Shown here: piece by piece, positions 1-6,004 of the stretch
Layout: the number at the start of each line of letters is the position of its first letter
Numbering within the stretch: position 1 is the first letter of the stretch
NCBI GenBank assembly: GCA_910584195.1
Contig: CAJTYV010000038.1
Span: 1 to 20,665, forward strand
DNA length: 20,665 bases
Origin: an uncultured Ruminococcus sp.
GTDB lineage: Bacteria; Bacillota; Clostridia; Oscillospirales; Ruminococcaceae
Direction of reading: 5' to 3'
Notes under the pieces: model-generated
What the model saw: the letters and a program-made list of their open reading frames with translations, nothing else
Database searches by the model: none
Told to the model about the DNA's origin: nothing
Translations under genes and position numbers: made by a program

Positions 1-279
1 AATAAATTCAACCTTTCAAAATTGAATTACTTAATAAAATGATAATCAATATATTATAAATTTGATTGATTTTATTGAGAAACAAAACAGGAACAAAATT
101 GTGCTTTTAAGAGATTTCCCATTTTTTTGTTTTCATTGTGTTTCTTTCCTTGCACTTGCTTATACTCTTAACGGCTTTCATCCATTTTCGACATCATTTT
201 TGCCCATCCTGTCCGAACGTCGCATCAGCGAATAATCATTGCAGCCAAAAGAAAAAACAAATCATTCTTGGAGTCTTTG

Positions 280-309
280 CAAAGGTAAGTATTTTCGTCC
301 AAACACAAA
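280..309 (-). promoter_or_regulatory. Leftward Bacteroides-type promoter
   Basis: On the minus strand, TACCTTTG (280-287) matches the Bacteroides -7 consensus TAnnTTTG. TTTG (306-309) lies 18 nt upstream as a -33 box. This is the only promoter in the window where both boxes match exactly. A transcript would start near 273 and run left out of the window. No long ORF follows it within the window. Confidence 0.55.
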
Positions 310-339
310 CATACAGGCAGGCAAATATGCATACCTATA

Positions 340-390
340 TTTAGTTTACTTTGATTTAGCATATATATAAGGCTAATGTACTAAACTAAA
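340..390. repeat. Large imperfect A/T-rich dyad
   Basis: TTTAGTTTA (340-348) is the reverse complement of TAAACTAAA (382-390), and inside them TTAGC (356-360) mirrors GCTAA (372-376). Both pairs share a centre near 365-366, and the core is ATATATATAA. It sits just upstream of the leftward promoter at 280-309. It could be an operator, a recombinase site or a structured RNA end; the sequence does not decide. Confidence 0.4.
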
Positions 391-523
391 CTGAATTTTC
401 GCCCCTTTTTGCGCCTTCTTCCCGTTCTAACCGTGCAGTCAAAAAAGAAAATGAATCCAACTCACATTTTCTCTTTTCGCTGCAATCCCCTTTTACAAGC
501 AATCCTTCTTTTTACAGGATCTT

Positions 524-761
524 CTTCTCTTCCCTGAGTTCGCCTATCCACTTCCGGTCTGCCTGATACGAATTGTGTCGCAAAGGTACCTGTCATGTCT
601 TTCTTGTATGCAAGGTCATGCCTGACGGTTCACGACAAAATCTCCACCTCTGCTTTGCCGAGGTCGTATTTGGTAGTGAAACCCTGCATAAAGAGCCATG
701 CCACCTTTTGAGGCGACATAATTGAATCAAGCCCGAAAGTAGCCGACAAGCTACAAGAGGG
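524..761 (+). repeat. 238-bp duplicated leader, copy 1
   Basis: This stretch is nearly identical to 2147-2384 (constant offset 1623; I see two substitutions, CCGGTCTG/CCGGGCTG and CCTGTC/CCTGCC). Each copy ends about 28 nt before the start codon of an unrelated small gene. It contains a minus-strand TACCTTTG box (581-588), a short stem ACCTC/GAGGT (646-650/660-664), and a GTAGC/GCTAC hairpin close to the gene. There is no ORF of note, so it is best read as a duplicated 5' untranslated or regulatory leader. Confidence 0.85.
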
Positions 762-790
762 AAAAAAGAAAAAACTTAAAATTTGAGATT

Positions 791-1084
791 ATGGCGAACA
801 TTGCAACAAACATTTTCCACGCTACCACTGCGAACAAACAAGATCTCGACAAGATAGAGGCTTTCTTGGACGATAATTTTGACGGCTATATCAACCGGTA
901 TGCCGATGTTATAGATGCGGAATTTTCTTCTCGCTGGGAATACCCGGAAAAAGAAATCAACAAGCTGGTGGATTCGTTGGAAGCTAAAAACGAAATCTAT
1001 ATGCGCATACTAACTCACGAACTTGAAGATGAATACGTGAGCTTCAGGAAGTTCTCTCAAGGAAAATGGGAAATCAAATTATAA
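791..1084 (+). CDS. Small accessory protein of unknown function
   Basis: A 97-residue acidic soluble protein with no signal peptide or membrane segment. The start is the ATG that follows the A-rich end of the duplicated leader (AAAAAACTTAAAATTTGAGATT spacing). The C-terminal half, around EYPEKEINKLVDSL and the end GKWEIKL, loosely resembles the small alpha/beta proteins carried by Bacteroidales conjugative elements, but I cannot name a family. It is the first gene of a tight four-gene cluster (791-1892) that ends in a hairpin at 1935. The long upstream leader suggests control at the RNA level or from the leader promoter. The function is unknown. Confidence 0.75.
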   Translation: MANIATNIFHATTANKQDLDKIEAFLDDNFDGYINRYADVIDAEFSSRWEYPEKEINKLVDSLEAKNEIYMRILTHELEDEYVSFRKFSQGKWEIKL

Positions 1085-1102
1085 CCGCAAAAACATTGCT
1101 CT

Positions 1103-1279
1103 ATGTATGAATATGAAGAACCGTCCGACATCATCGGATTGCATTGCACACTGCTTAACCCGTACAAAGGCTACACGGAGGGTACAATCGTGGGCGACTA
1201 TGGCAACACTATAGTTGTCCGCCTTGAAAGCGGTAAGGAAATTTCAGAATATCGTGATGAAGTGATTATTTATGATTAG
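1103..1279 (+). CDS. 58-residue conserved-looking small protein
   Basis: An ATG at 1103 opens a 58-codon frame beginning MYEYEEPSDIIGLHC and ending YRDEVIIYD. It starts 18 nt after the previous stop and overlaps the next start codon by 8 nt (ATGATTAG at 1272-1279), the arrangement expected of translationally coupled genes. The middle (KGYTEGTIVGDYGNTIVVRLESGKE) alternates hydrophobic and polar residues like a small beta-barrel or SH3-like fold. That is inference from the pattern only. No family is recognised. Confidence 0.7.
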   Translation: MYEYEEPSDIIGLHCTLLNPYKGYTEGTIVGDYGNTIVVRLESGKEISEYRDEVIIYD

Positions 1280-1625
1280 CACCAACAGACCTATGGCACA
1301 GATAGCAACAAAATTCGTCAAATGGGACGTCCCCGAACTGACTACATTACGGGAAAGTCGTGTTTACAAGCTGCGGGAACGTCTGAATAGCGGCGATAAA
1401 TTGAACCGTGAGGAGAAAAACTGGATTACCCGTAAAGTGCGGGAAAGCATCTATTTCAGCCGGGGCATTGCATTGAACGGGTATCATTTTGACTTCTCGG
1501 ATATTCTCAAACGGTACTTTGTCAAACAGTACGGGCAAATTTGCGAGTATTACGCCATTGACAAAACGGCACTACGCTCTGTGCTGTACGGTAGAATTGA
1601 GGTCATTGTCGAAGTAAGCAATTAA
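1272..1625 (+). CDS. Accessory protein of unknown function
   Basis: 117 residues if it starts at the ATG overlapping the previous stop, or 110 from the internal ATG at 1293 (MAQIATKF), which may be the true start. It is rich in charged residues, with a predicted helical centre (LRERLNSGDKLNREEKN) and aromatic C-terminal part, and has no membrane segment. Its short spacing from both neighbours puts it in the 791-1892 operon. I do not recognise the family. The codon use matches the neighbouring genes. Confidence 0.75.
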   Translation: MISTNRPMAQIATKFVKWDVPELTTLRESRVYKLRERLNSGDKLNREEKNWITRKVRESIYFSRGIALNGYHFDFSDILKRYFVKQYGQICEYYAIDKTALRSVLYGRIEVIVEVSN

Positions 1626-1634
1626 AACAAGAAT

Positions 1635-1892
1635 ATGGAAGTAATAATCGAACACAGCTTTTGTCCCTATTGCGATGAAGCGACGGAGATTTATTTCAGA
1701 ATCATGAACACGATTCTTTTTTCGGGCAATGAAGCTGAACTCCGTGCGGGAATGGAACATTTGAAGGAGGAAACACAGCTTGAGGAATATTTCACGTTCG
1801 GATATGGCGCACATCATATCTGGATAAGCCAGCGACGACCGAGCGACAAAAACAAACTGTTTAAGCATCGTGTTATGATGGCACGATTTTGA
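1635..1892 (+). CDS. Small accessory protein with CPYC motif
   Basis: 85 residues. Near the N terminus it carries HSFCPYCDEATE; CPYC is a CxxC pair that could bind metal or act in thiol chemistry, but the protein is too short for a thioredoxin or glutaredoxin. The rest is helical (EAELRAGMEHLKEETQLEEYF) and ends in a basic tail. It starts 9 nt after the previous stop and is the last gene of the cluster before the hairpin at 1935-1972. Its function is unknown. Confidence 0.7.
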   Translation: MEVIIEHSFCPYCDEATEIYFRIMNTILFSGNEAELRAGMEHLKEETQLEEYFTFGYGAHHIWISQRRPSDKNKLFKHRVMMARF

Positions 1893-1934
1893 CCTTTTGA
1901 CATAACAGGATAGCACAAAATCCATTGACGAGCT

Positions 1935-1975
1935 ATGCGGATTGAGACGGTTTTTCCGGTTTCAATCCGCATTTT
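1935..1975 (+). terminator. Hairpin ending the first accessory operon
   Basis: The arms ATGCGGATTGAGAC (1935-1948) and GTTTCAATCCGCAT (1959-1972) pair at 13 of 14 positions and are followed by TTT. It lies 43 nt after the last stop codon of the operon. The U-tract is short, so termination may be partial. Confidence 0.7.
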
Positions 1976-2411
1976 CCCATAATGACAGACAAACCTGTCG
2001 GCACGATAACCTTTTTTACCTTGAACCGCCATGCGCTTCCAATACAAATGCCTCCGGCACGACAACCACCTTTCAGGAATACCCATTTGTATTTCCTCTT
2101 TTGGATGTACCCCTTTTTTACAAATCATCACCCTTTTGCAGGAAACCTTCTCTTCCCTGAGTTCGCCTATCCACTTCCGGGCTGCCTGATACGAATTGTG
2201 TCGCAAAGGTACCTGCCATGTCTTTCTTGTATGCAAGGTCATGCCTGACGGTTCACGACAAAATCTCCACCTCTGCTTTGCCGAGGTCGTATTTGGTAGT
2301 GAAACCCTGCATAAAGAGCCATGCCACCTTTTGAGGCGACATAATTGAATCAAGCCCGAAAGTAGCCGACAAGCTACAAGAGGGAGAAATAAAAACTTAA
2401 AATACAAGAGT
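1976..2411. other. Non-coding cassette B
   Basis: This 436-bp stretch has no credible gene. It carries GGCACGATAACCTTTTTTAC (2000-2019), a 29-bp segment at 2039-2067 that matches cassette C (2787-2815) at 25 of 29 positions, a TGTACCCC/TTTTTTACA box near 2105-2122, and copy 2 of the 238-bp leader (2147-2384). The minus-strand open frame across it has the basic, low-complexity look of a non-coding frame. Confidence 0.6.
2147..2384 (+). repeat. 238-bp duplicated leader, copy 2
   Basis: The second copy of the repeat at 524-761. The flanks on both sides diverge sharply: upstream sequence is related only by its pyrimidine boxes, and downstream only the A-rich run AAAAACTTAAAAT is kept. The minus-strand TACCTTTG box is at 2204-2211. 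It leads the LPD11-type gene. Confidence 0.85.
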
Positions 2412-2666
2412 ATGACGATAGACGAAATTTTGCAGCATGACTTACGCTTCAGATACATGTTATTAGGTCGTTTGCAGGCAGATTGCGAGTATTACTTGGG
2501 GTTTGGGAACAGAAACACCGACCGCTTGTGGGCAGGTAATGAGGAAGCCCAAATCGAAACCATGACAAAACTTTATGAAAGTTTCAAAGAGGAAGAAAGA
2601 CCTGAATGGCTGACGATGGATGAAATCAAGGAATACGGCAAGAAAATGATAGCGGAAGAAGAATAA
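2412..2666 (+). CDS. LPD11-type small accessory protein
   Basis: 84 residues. The pattern LLGRLQADCEYYLGFGNR, then RLWAGNEEAQIETM, then PEWLTMDEIKEYGKKM matches, from memory, the LPD11 (large polyvalent protein-associated) domain. That domain occurs as a stand-alone small protein on Bacteroidales mobile elements and fused into large polyvalent proteins of phages. The biochemical role is unknown. The gene stands alone between the duplicated leader and a strong hairpin at 2682. The ATG follows an A-rich stretch, as usual in Bacteroides, where Shine-Dalgarno sequences are weak. Confidence 0.8.
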   Translation: MTIDEILQHDLRFRYMLLGRLQADCEYYLGFGNRNTDRLWAGNEEAQIETMTKLYESFKEEERPEWLTMDEIKEYGKKMIAEEE

Positions 2667-2681
2667 AATCAATAGGTTATA

Positions 2682-2720
2682 AACGGGCAAACCGGGACAT
2701 CCGGTTTCAGCCCGTTCTCT
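2682..2720 (+). terminator. Terminator hairpin after LPD11 gene
   Basis: AACGGGC and AACCGG on the left pair with CCGGTT and GCCCGTT on the right (2682-2716), with a GACAT loop. The tail TCTCTCC is pyrimidine-rich but not a clean T run. It lies 15 nt after the stop codon. Confidence 0.7.
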
Positions 2721-3475
2721 CCGTCGTGGCAGACAACAATCGTCGTCTCCGCGATTATCCCTTTTATCCTAAACTGCTATACACTCCCAATATAAATGCC
2801 TACGGTACGATAACCCTTTTTTACTGGAATATCATTTATTCTCTTTTGGCTGCGCCACATCCTTTTATAGCTGCCTTTCCACTCTCAGGACGCCACTCCA
2901 CCGTTTTGCCGGAAAGGCAGGCTTCCGCCATTTTCCCTTTTCCTGCCTCTCCTTCCTCATATAACAGTCGGATAAGGACAGCGCACTGACGATATGCGGC
3001 ACACGTCGGTTGTCGGCTCTTCGTCTGATGCACGCTCCACATCACAATGCGCATGGCCGGTCGGACAGCATATCGTTTATTGCCGCTTCCACCCAAGAGG
3101 CCGGACGGTACGTTTTCACGCCTCGATGTCCTTCTCCGCTTCATGCCGGAACGCGCCGTAATCTTGTGCCAGTAGGCGGACAGGTCTTTTCGGTTCTCCG
3201 AACCTGCCACGATTTGTTTCATCCCGCCTTTTCCGCGACCGGTTCCTATCGAAGTCATCATCATTATTCCGTTGCAAAGATAGTGTGCAGACGGCACCGG
3301 TTCCATGAACCTTGACCAATGGCGTACCGCACAAATCTTCCTTTATCAGGCCTCCGGTTTGGAGCTACGCCTCAAAATAAAGAGTATTTATGCGTTATCC
3401 TTGGTGCTTTCCCTTTGCTGCACCTACTTTTTCGGCACCGTAAAAATGATTCATTAACTTCAAAAAACAATCGCA
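2721..3475. other. Non-coding cassette C (longest)
   Basis: This 755-bp stretch has no credible gene. The left part (2750-2880) is homologous to cassette B, including GGTACGATAACCCTTTTTTAC (2804-2824, split GGTACGATAA / CCCTTTTTTAC) and TATACACTCC (2778-2787), shared with cassette D. A minus-strand TATCTTTG box is at 3275-3282, followed rightward by a leader to the SSB start with ACAAATCTTCC (3331-3341) and a CTCC/GGAG stem (3352-3355/3361-3364). The 2900-3270 segment has no counterpart in the other cassettes. A 156-codon minus frame there is Arg/Lys/Gly-rich and not convincing. Confidence 0.55.
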
Positions 3476-3850
3476 ATGAAAAAGATCGAGAACAATTTCG
3501 TAGTAACCGGATTCGTAGGAAAAGACGCAGAAATCCGCCATTTCACCACCGCAAGTGTAGCACGTTTCCCTCTGGCAATCAGCCGTCAGGAGAAGAACGG
3601 AGAGGGAACTAATCGCGTATCAGCCTTGATGAACATGGAAGCGTGGCGCAAAAACGAGAATACCGGGTCGTTCGACCAGCTCACCAAAGGCACGCTGCTC
3701 ACCGTGGAGGGGTACTTCAAGCCTGAAGAGTGGGCCGACCAGGGCGGCGTGAAGCACAACCGCATCGTGATGGTTGCTGTCAAGTTCTATCCGGCTGTCG
3801 AGAAGGAGGAAGCTCCTACGGAGCCGAAAAAGAAAAAGGGCAAGAAGTAA
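3476..3850 (+). CDS. ssb: Single-stranded DNA-binding protein (element-encoded)
   Basis: A 124-residue SSB of the bacterial OB-fold family. The N terminus NNFVVTGFVGKDAEIRHF, the centre FPLAISRQEKNGEG, and the strand pattern LLTVEGYFKPEEW are typical of SSB, which coats single-stranded DNA during replication, repair and conjugative transfer. The C terminus ends KKKKGKK instead of the acidic DDDIPF-like tip that cellular SSBs use to recruit partner proteins, so it probably protects DNA without the usual protein contacts. It stands alone behind a long leader and is closed by a strong terminator. On conjugative elements such proteins usually serve the transferred strand. Confidence 0.9.
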   Translation: MKKIENNFVVTGFVGKDAEIRHFTTASVARFPLAISRQEKNGEGTNRVSALMNMEAWRKNENTGSFDQLTKGTLLTVEGYFKPEEWADQGGVKHNRIVMVAVKFYPAVEKEEAPTEPKKKKGKK

Positions 3851-3871
3851 TCCCCGCCTTATTCTGAACAG

Positions 3872-3898
3872 AGCGGTCTCCCGACCGCTTTTGTTTTG
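3872..3898 (+). terminator. Intrinsic terminator after ssb
   Basis: AGCGGTC (3872-3878), loop TCCC, GACCGCT (3883-3889), then TTTTGTTTTG. A 7-bp GC-rich stem with a T-rich tail, 21 nt after the stop; the clearest intrinsic terminator of the accessory region. Confidence 0.85.
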
Positions 3899-4215
3899 CT
3901 CGTTGCCGTTCCGCAGAATCACAGCTTTTATACACTCCGTCCATTCTTCGCTTACCCGCCGTCCATTGATTTTCCCTGCAAAGTTAAGGCTGGCGTGAAC
4001 CGGCAAGGCGCGGCTTCATTTGCGATTAACAACCATCAACTCGCAAGCTCGCCAATACTTCTTAACACAAATGGAACCATCCGTGACTGCCGCTTCCTCC
4101 TTGGCTTGTTCCCGCCTTTTCACCTTTTATTCCGCAGTAAAATCGAATCCCGTCGGGCAAGGTAAAAGCCTCCGACAACAGGGATAAAAAAGTAATACAT
4201 TAACATTCAAAACGT
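3899..4215. other. Non-coding cassette D
   Basis: 317 bp with no gene. It has CTTTTATACACTCC (3925-3938), sharing TATACACTCC with cassette C, and TTTTCCCTGCAAAGTTA (3970-3986), shared in form with cassettes E and F. The minus-strand reading of CAAAGTTA is TAACTTTG, a match to the -7 consensus, with CTTG 17 nt upstream. Near the gene, GTCGG and CCGAC form a possible stem around 4152-4176. The last bases before the ATG are A-rich. Confidence 0.5.
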
Positions 4216-4752
4216 ATGAAACACATGATTTGGACAAGCGATGACTTGTTGAACGAAGCAGCCAAGGAAGATTATCAAAATTCCCAACGGGAAATGCTGG
4301 ACGATGACACCTACGAGGTCAGCGATGAAGAATGGGCGGAAGAAGTTTATAACTGGCTGGACGATGAACGGTGCAACCTGAACAAACAGGTGGACGGCGT
4401 TATTATCGTGTTCGGAGACCTTGGATTGTGGAATGGCCGGAAGCAAGGCTACCAGATTTTGGGAAACAATATTGCCGACATCCTTAAATCCTCGTGCGAA
4501 TATGCGGAATGGTACGGCGACGGCTATAACATTCGGAGTCGGATGACCCACCACGACGGCACGAACTACATCCTGTACAGGGTTGCCAAAGACCGTGAAG
4601 AAGCGGAACGTATCGCTGAGAAAATCTACAACCGTGAAATCGACGAGCAGGGTTTCCGCAAGAGAACACGTTCCCTCTATCCGTATGTAGCCGGTGTGTA
4701 CGGCTGGGAAACAAGGCAGCGCAAGCCGGAGAAGCCTAACAAGGCAGCATAA
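4216..4752 (+). CDS. Conserved mobile-element protein, unknown function
   Basis: A 178-residue acidic soluble protein beginning MKHMIWTSDDLLNEAA. Recognisable stretches are YNWLDDERCNLNKQ, IIVFGDLGLWNGRKQGYQ, EWYGDGYN and HHDGTNYILYRVAKD. Proteins with this pattern are, from memory, common on plasmids, phages and conjugative elements of both Bacteroidetes and Firmicutes, with no assigned activity. It has no signal peptide, membrane segment or evident catalytic motif. The gene stands alone, led by cassette D and followed 13 nt later by a perfect 12-bp hairpin. Confidence 0.8.
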   Translation: MKHMIWTSDDLLNEAAKEDYQNSQREMLDDDTYEVSDEEWAEEVYNWLDDERCNLNKQVDGVIIVFGDLGLWNGRKQGYQILGNNIADILKSSCEYAEWYGDGYNIRSRMTHHDGTNYILYRVAKDREEAERIAEKIYNREIDEQGFRKRTRSLYPYVAGVYGWETRQRKPEKPNKAA

Positions 4753-4765
4753 GGTATCATCCCAT

Positions 4766-4808
4766 AAGAATACCGCAGTCACAAAGACGATTGCGGTATT
4801 CTTTCTTA
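4766..4808 (+). terminator. Terminator hairpin, ATACCGCA type
   Basis: AAGAATACCGCA (4766-4777) pairs perfectly with TGCGGTATTCTT (4792-4803), followed by TCTTAT. Two more hairpins in the window (5573-5607 and 6843-6880) share this stem core, one with a compensatory base-pair change. Confidence 0.75.
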
Positions 4809-5209
4809 TGTCCGACAAAGTGCGGCCCGTTTCCTTTTATAACAGAACCGTCAGTCGGTCCTCTTTCCAGGATATCCCTACGTACATTCCGCTCTATGGA
4901 GCGGTGTACCCATTTTTACATTCTTTACTTTCCCTCTGTTTTATTTTCACCGTACCTGTTCCCCCATATTCCATTCCAGAAGCCCGGTTATTTTCTCTGC
5001 AAAGTTCGATTGCCGGCTGTCAGCCCTGTCAAGTACCACTTACGCTTGCCACTGGAAAATCTTCCTCTCCGACATATCGGGAGCGTATTTTCCGTGTCCT
5101 CCTTGCCTGGACCTGCCACCAATCCTCCGGGCAGAAAAATAATCAGCCTTCGGTACAGAAATGTATCGGAGGGAAAACAAAAAAAATTAATCTTAAAAAT
5201 TGAAATGAT
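4809..5209. other. Non-coding cassette E
   Basis: 401 bp with no gene. In order: CCTTTTATAA (4832-4841), GTGTACCC/ATTTTTACA (about 4904-4920), TTTTCTCTGCAAAGTT (4991-5006), GGAAAATCTTCC (5054-5065) with a CCGA/TCGG stem (5069-5072/5077-5080), and a possible CCTCCG/CGGAGG stem close to the gene. The same boxes recur in the same order in the neighbouring cassettes. Confidence 0.55.
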
Positions 5210-5524
5210 ATGACATTCAGAGAATTTATGCAAGAGAACGGGTACGAGTTGCAAACAACCTTTTGGAATGATTTTTCAATAGCCGACCGATTTGGTCTTT
5301 CGGCCGTTCAAGACACGTTCAACCGTGCTTTCGAGGAGTGGAAAGAAAACTACAAGTATCTCACCGAGTTGGTACTGGTGCTCAATCACAAGATATGGCA
5401 GTATCATGAAAAAAGGTCAGATTATGCAACGCTCTACAACACCCTCTACATACAGGCTGACCAGTATGCAGCGGAGAACCTGAAAGATGAAGAACTAAGC
5501 TATTTCTATGATGTTACGGATTAG
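5210..5524 (+). CDS. Conserved accessory protein, unknown function
   Basis: A 104-residue, mostly helical acidic protein starting MTFREFMQENGYELQTTFW. Marks are FGLSAVQDTFNRAFEEWKENY, TELVLVLNHKIWQYHE and LYNTLYIQADQYA. The same kind of protein recurs on mobile elements, by my recollection of the family pattern, but no function is attached to it. It has no signal peptide or membrane helix. It stands alone behind cassette E and ahead of a hairpin at 5573. The start is the ATG after an A-rich leader (AAAAATTGAAATGAT). Confidence 0.75.
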   Translation: MTFREFMQENGYELQTTFWNDFSIADRFGLSAVQDTFNRAFEEWKENYKYLTELVLVLNHKIWQYHEKRSDYATLYNTLYIQADQYAAENLKDEELSYFYDVTD

Positions 5525-5572
5525 CGAAGTCAGAACACGGTAATTACCGAACAGAAAAAGCACTCTCAAACA

Positions 5573-5613
5573 AATACTGCAACCGTCCCAGTGATGGCTG
5601 CAGTATTCGTTAT
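5573..5613 (+). terminator. Terminator hairpin, ATACTGCA type
   Basis: AATACTGCA (5573-5581) pairs with TGCAGTATT (5599-5607), followed by CGTTATT. The stem is the same as that at 4766 except that a C:G pair is replaced by T:A on both arms, a compensatory change. The tail is weak, so termination may be partial. Confidence 0.65.
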
Positions 5614-6004
5614 TGAATGGCCGGAGTGCCAAACCGTTCTCTTTTATATGTCCCGGCAGACGGCTATCCCTCTTTTCTAACTGGTCACATTCCCTTTTTT
5701 ATCTTCAGTAATCCATCCCTTATATCTATTTCCACCCTTCGTTTTTCTCTTTTCTGTCCTTCATCCTGTCACCGGTTTGGTTTTATCAGATGCAAAAGTC
5801 GGCTGTCGCACTTGATCCGGTGGCTTGAAGTGTATTTTCTGCAAAATTCTTCCTTCCTGCACAAGAGTAATTTGGCAGGAAAAGCCACCGCATGAAGTTA
5901 TCCCGACAACCGTGTACCGCATCCATAAAACCCCAAAGCGGCTCAGGAGACAAAGAACTGATAAAGGGGAAATAAAAAGTATTAACCAATTAAAAAACAG
6001 AATC
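5614..6004. other. Non-coding cassette F
   Basis: 391 bp with no separate gene; the open frame running upstream of 6005 is fortuitous. Boxes: CTCTTTTATA (5638-5647), CATTCCCTTTTTTATC (about 5688-5703), TATTTTCTGCAAAATT (5833-5848). The leader of about 160 nt to the ATG is shorter than in the other cassettes and ends in an A-rich run. Confidence 0.5.

Larger units (their letters stand above)
1..523. other. Gene-free A/T-rich left flank
   Basis: No convincing coding sequence is visible on either strand. A 68-codon open frame at 138-344 has no coding character. The stretch holds a leftward promoter (280-309) and an imperfect dyad (340-390). At 480-520 there are pyrimidine-rich boxes (CCCCTTTTACA, TTTTTACA) like those in the downstream cassettes. 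The leftward promoter suggests that a minus-strand gene or RNA begins here and continues beyond the window. Confidence 0.5.

Noticed and set aside
138..344. 68-codon plus-strand open frame in the left flank
   Set aside because: Its composition follows the A/T-rich background with Lys, Phe and His runs; no leader, coupling or family signal, and it overlaps the leftward promoter.
1814..2458. 214-codon minus-strand open frame across cassette B
   Set aside because: It overlaps a real gene, the terminator and the duplicated leader. It is Arg/Lys/Cys/Trp-rich with no domain, and the same leader copy at 524-761 does not keep an equivalent long frame.
2836..3306. 156-codon minus-strand open frame in cassette C
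   Set aside because: Arg/Lys/Gly-rich translation without domain features. The matching part of cassette B does not preserve the frame. I keep the region as unexplained non-coding.
4207..4818. 203-codon minus-strand open frame opposite the 178-residue gene
   Set aside because: Antisense shadow of a gene with clear family-like motifs; it also reads through that gene's terminator.
4694..5213. Two long plus-strand frames (169 and 140 codons) through cassette E
   Set aside because: They run through a perfect terminator hairpin, are Ser/Pro/Phe-rich from pyrimidine-rich DNA, and neither resembles a protein.
5825..6004. N-terminal extension of the DUF1281-type protein
   Set aside because: The family starts at MPNHVTNRL (6005); the upstream part is leader sequence that happens to be open.
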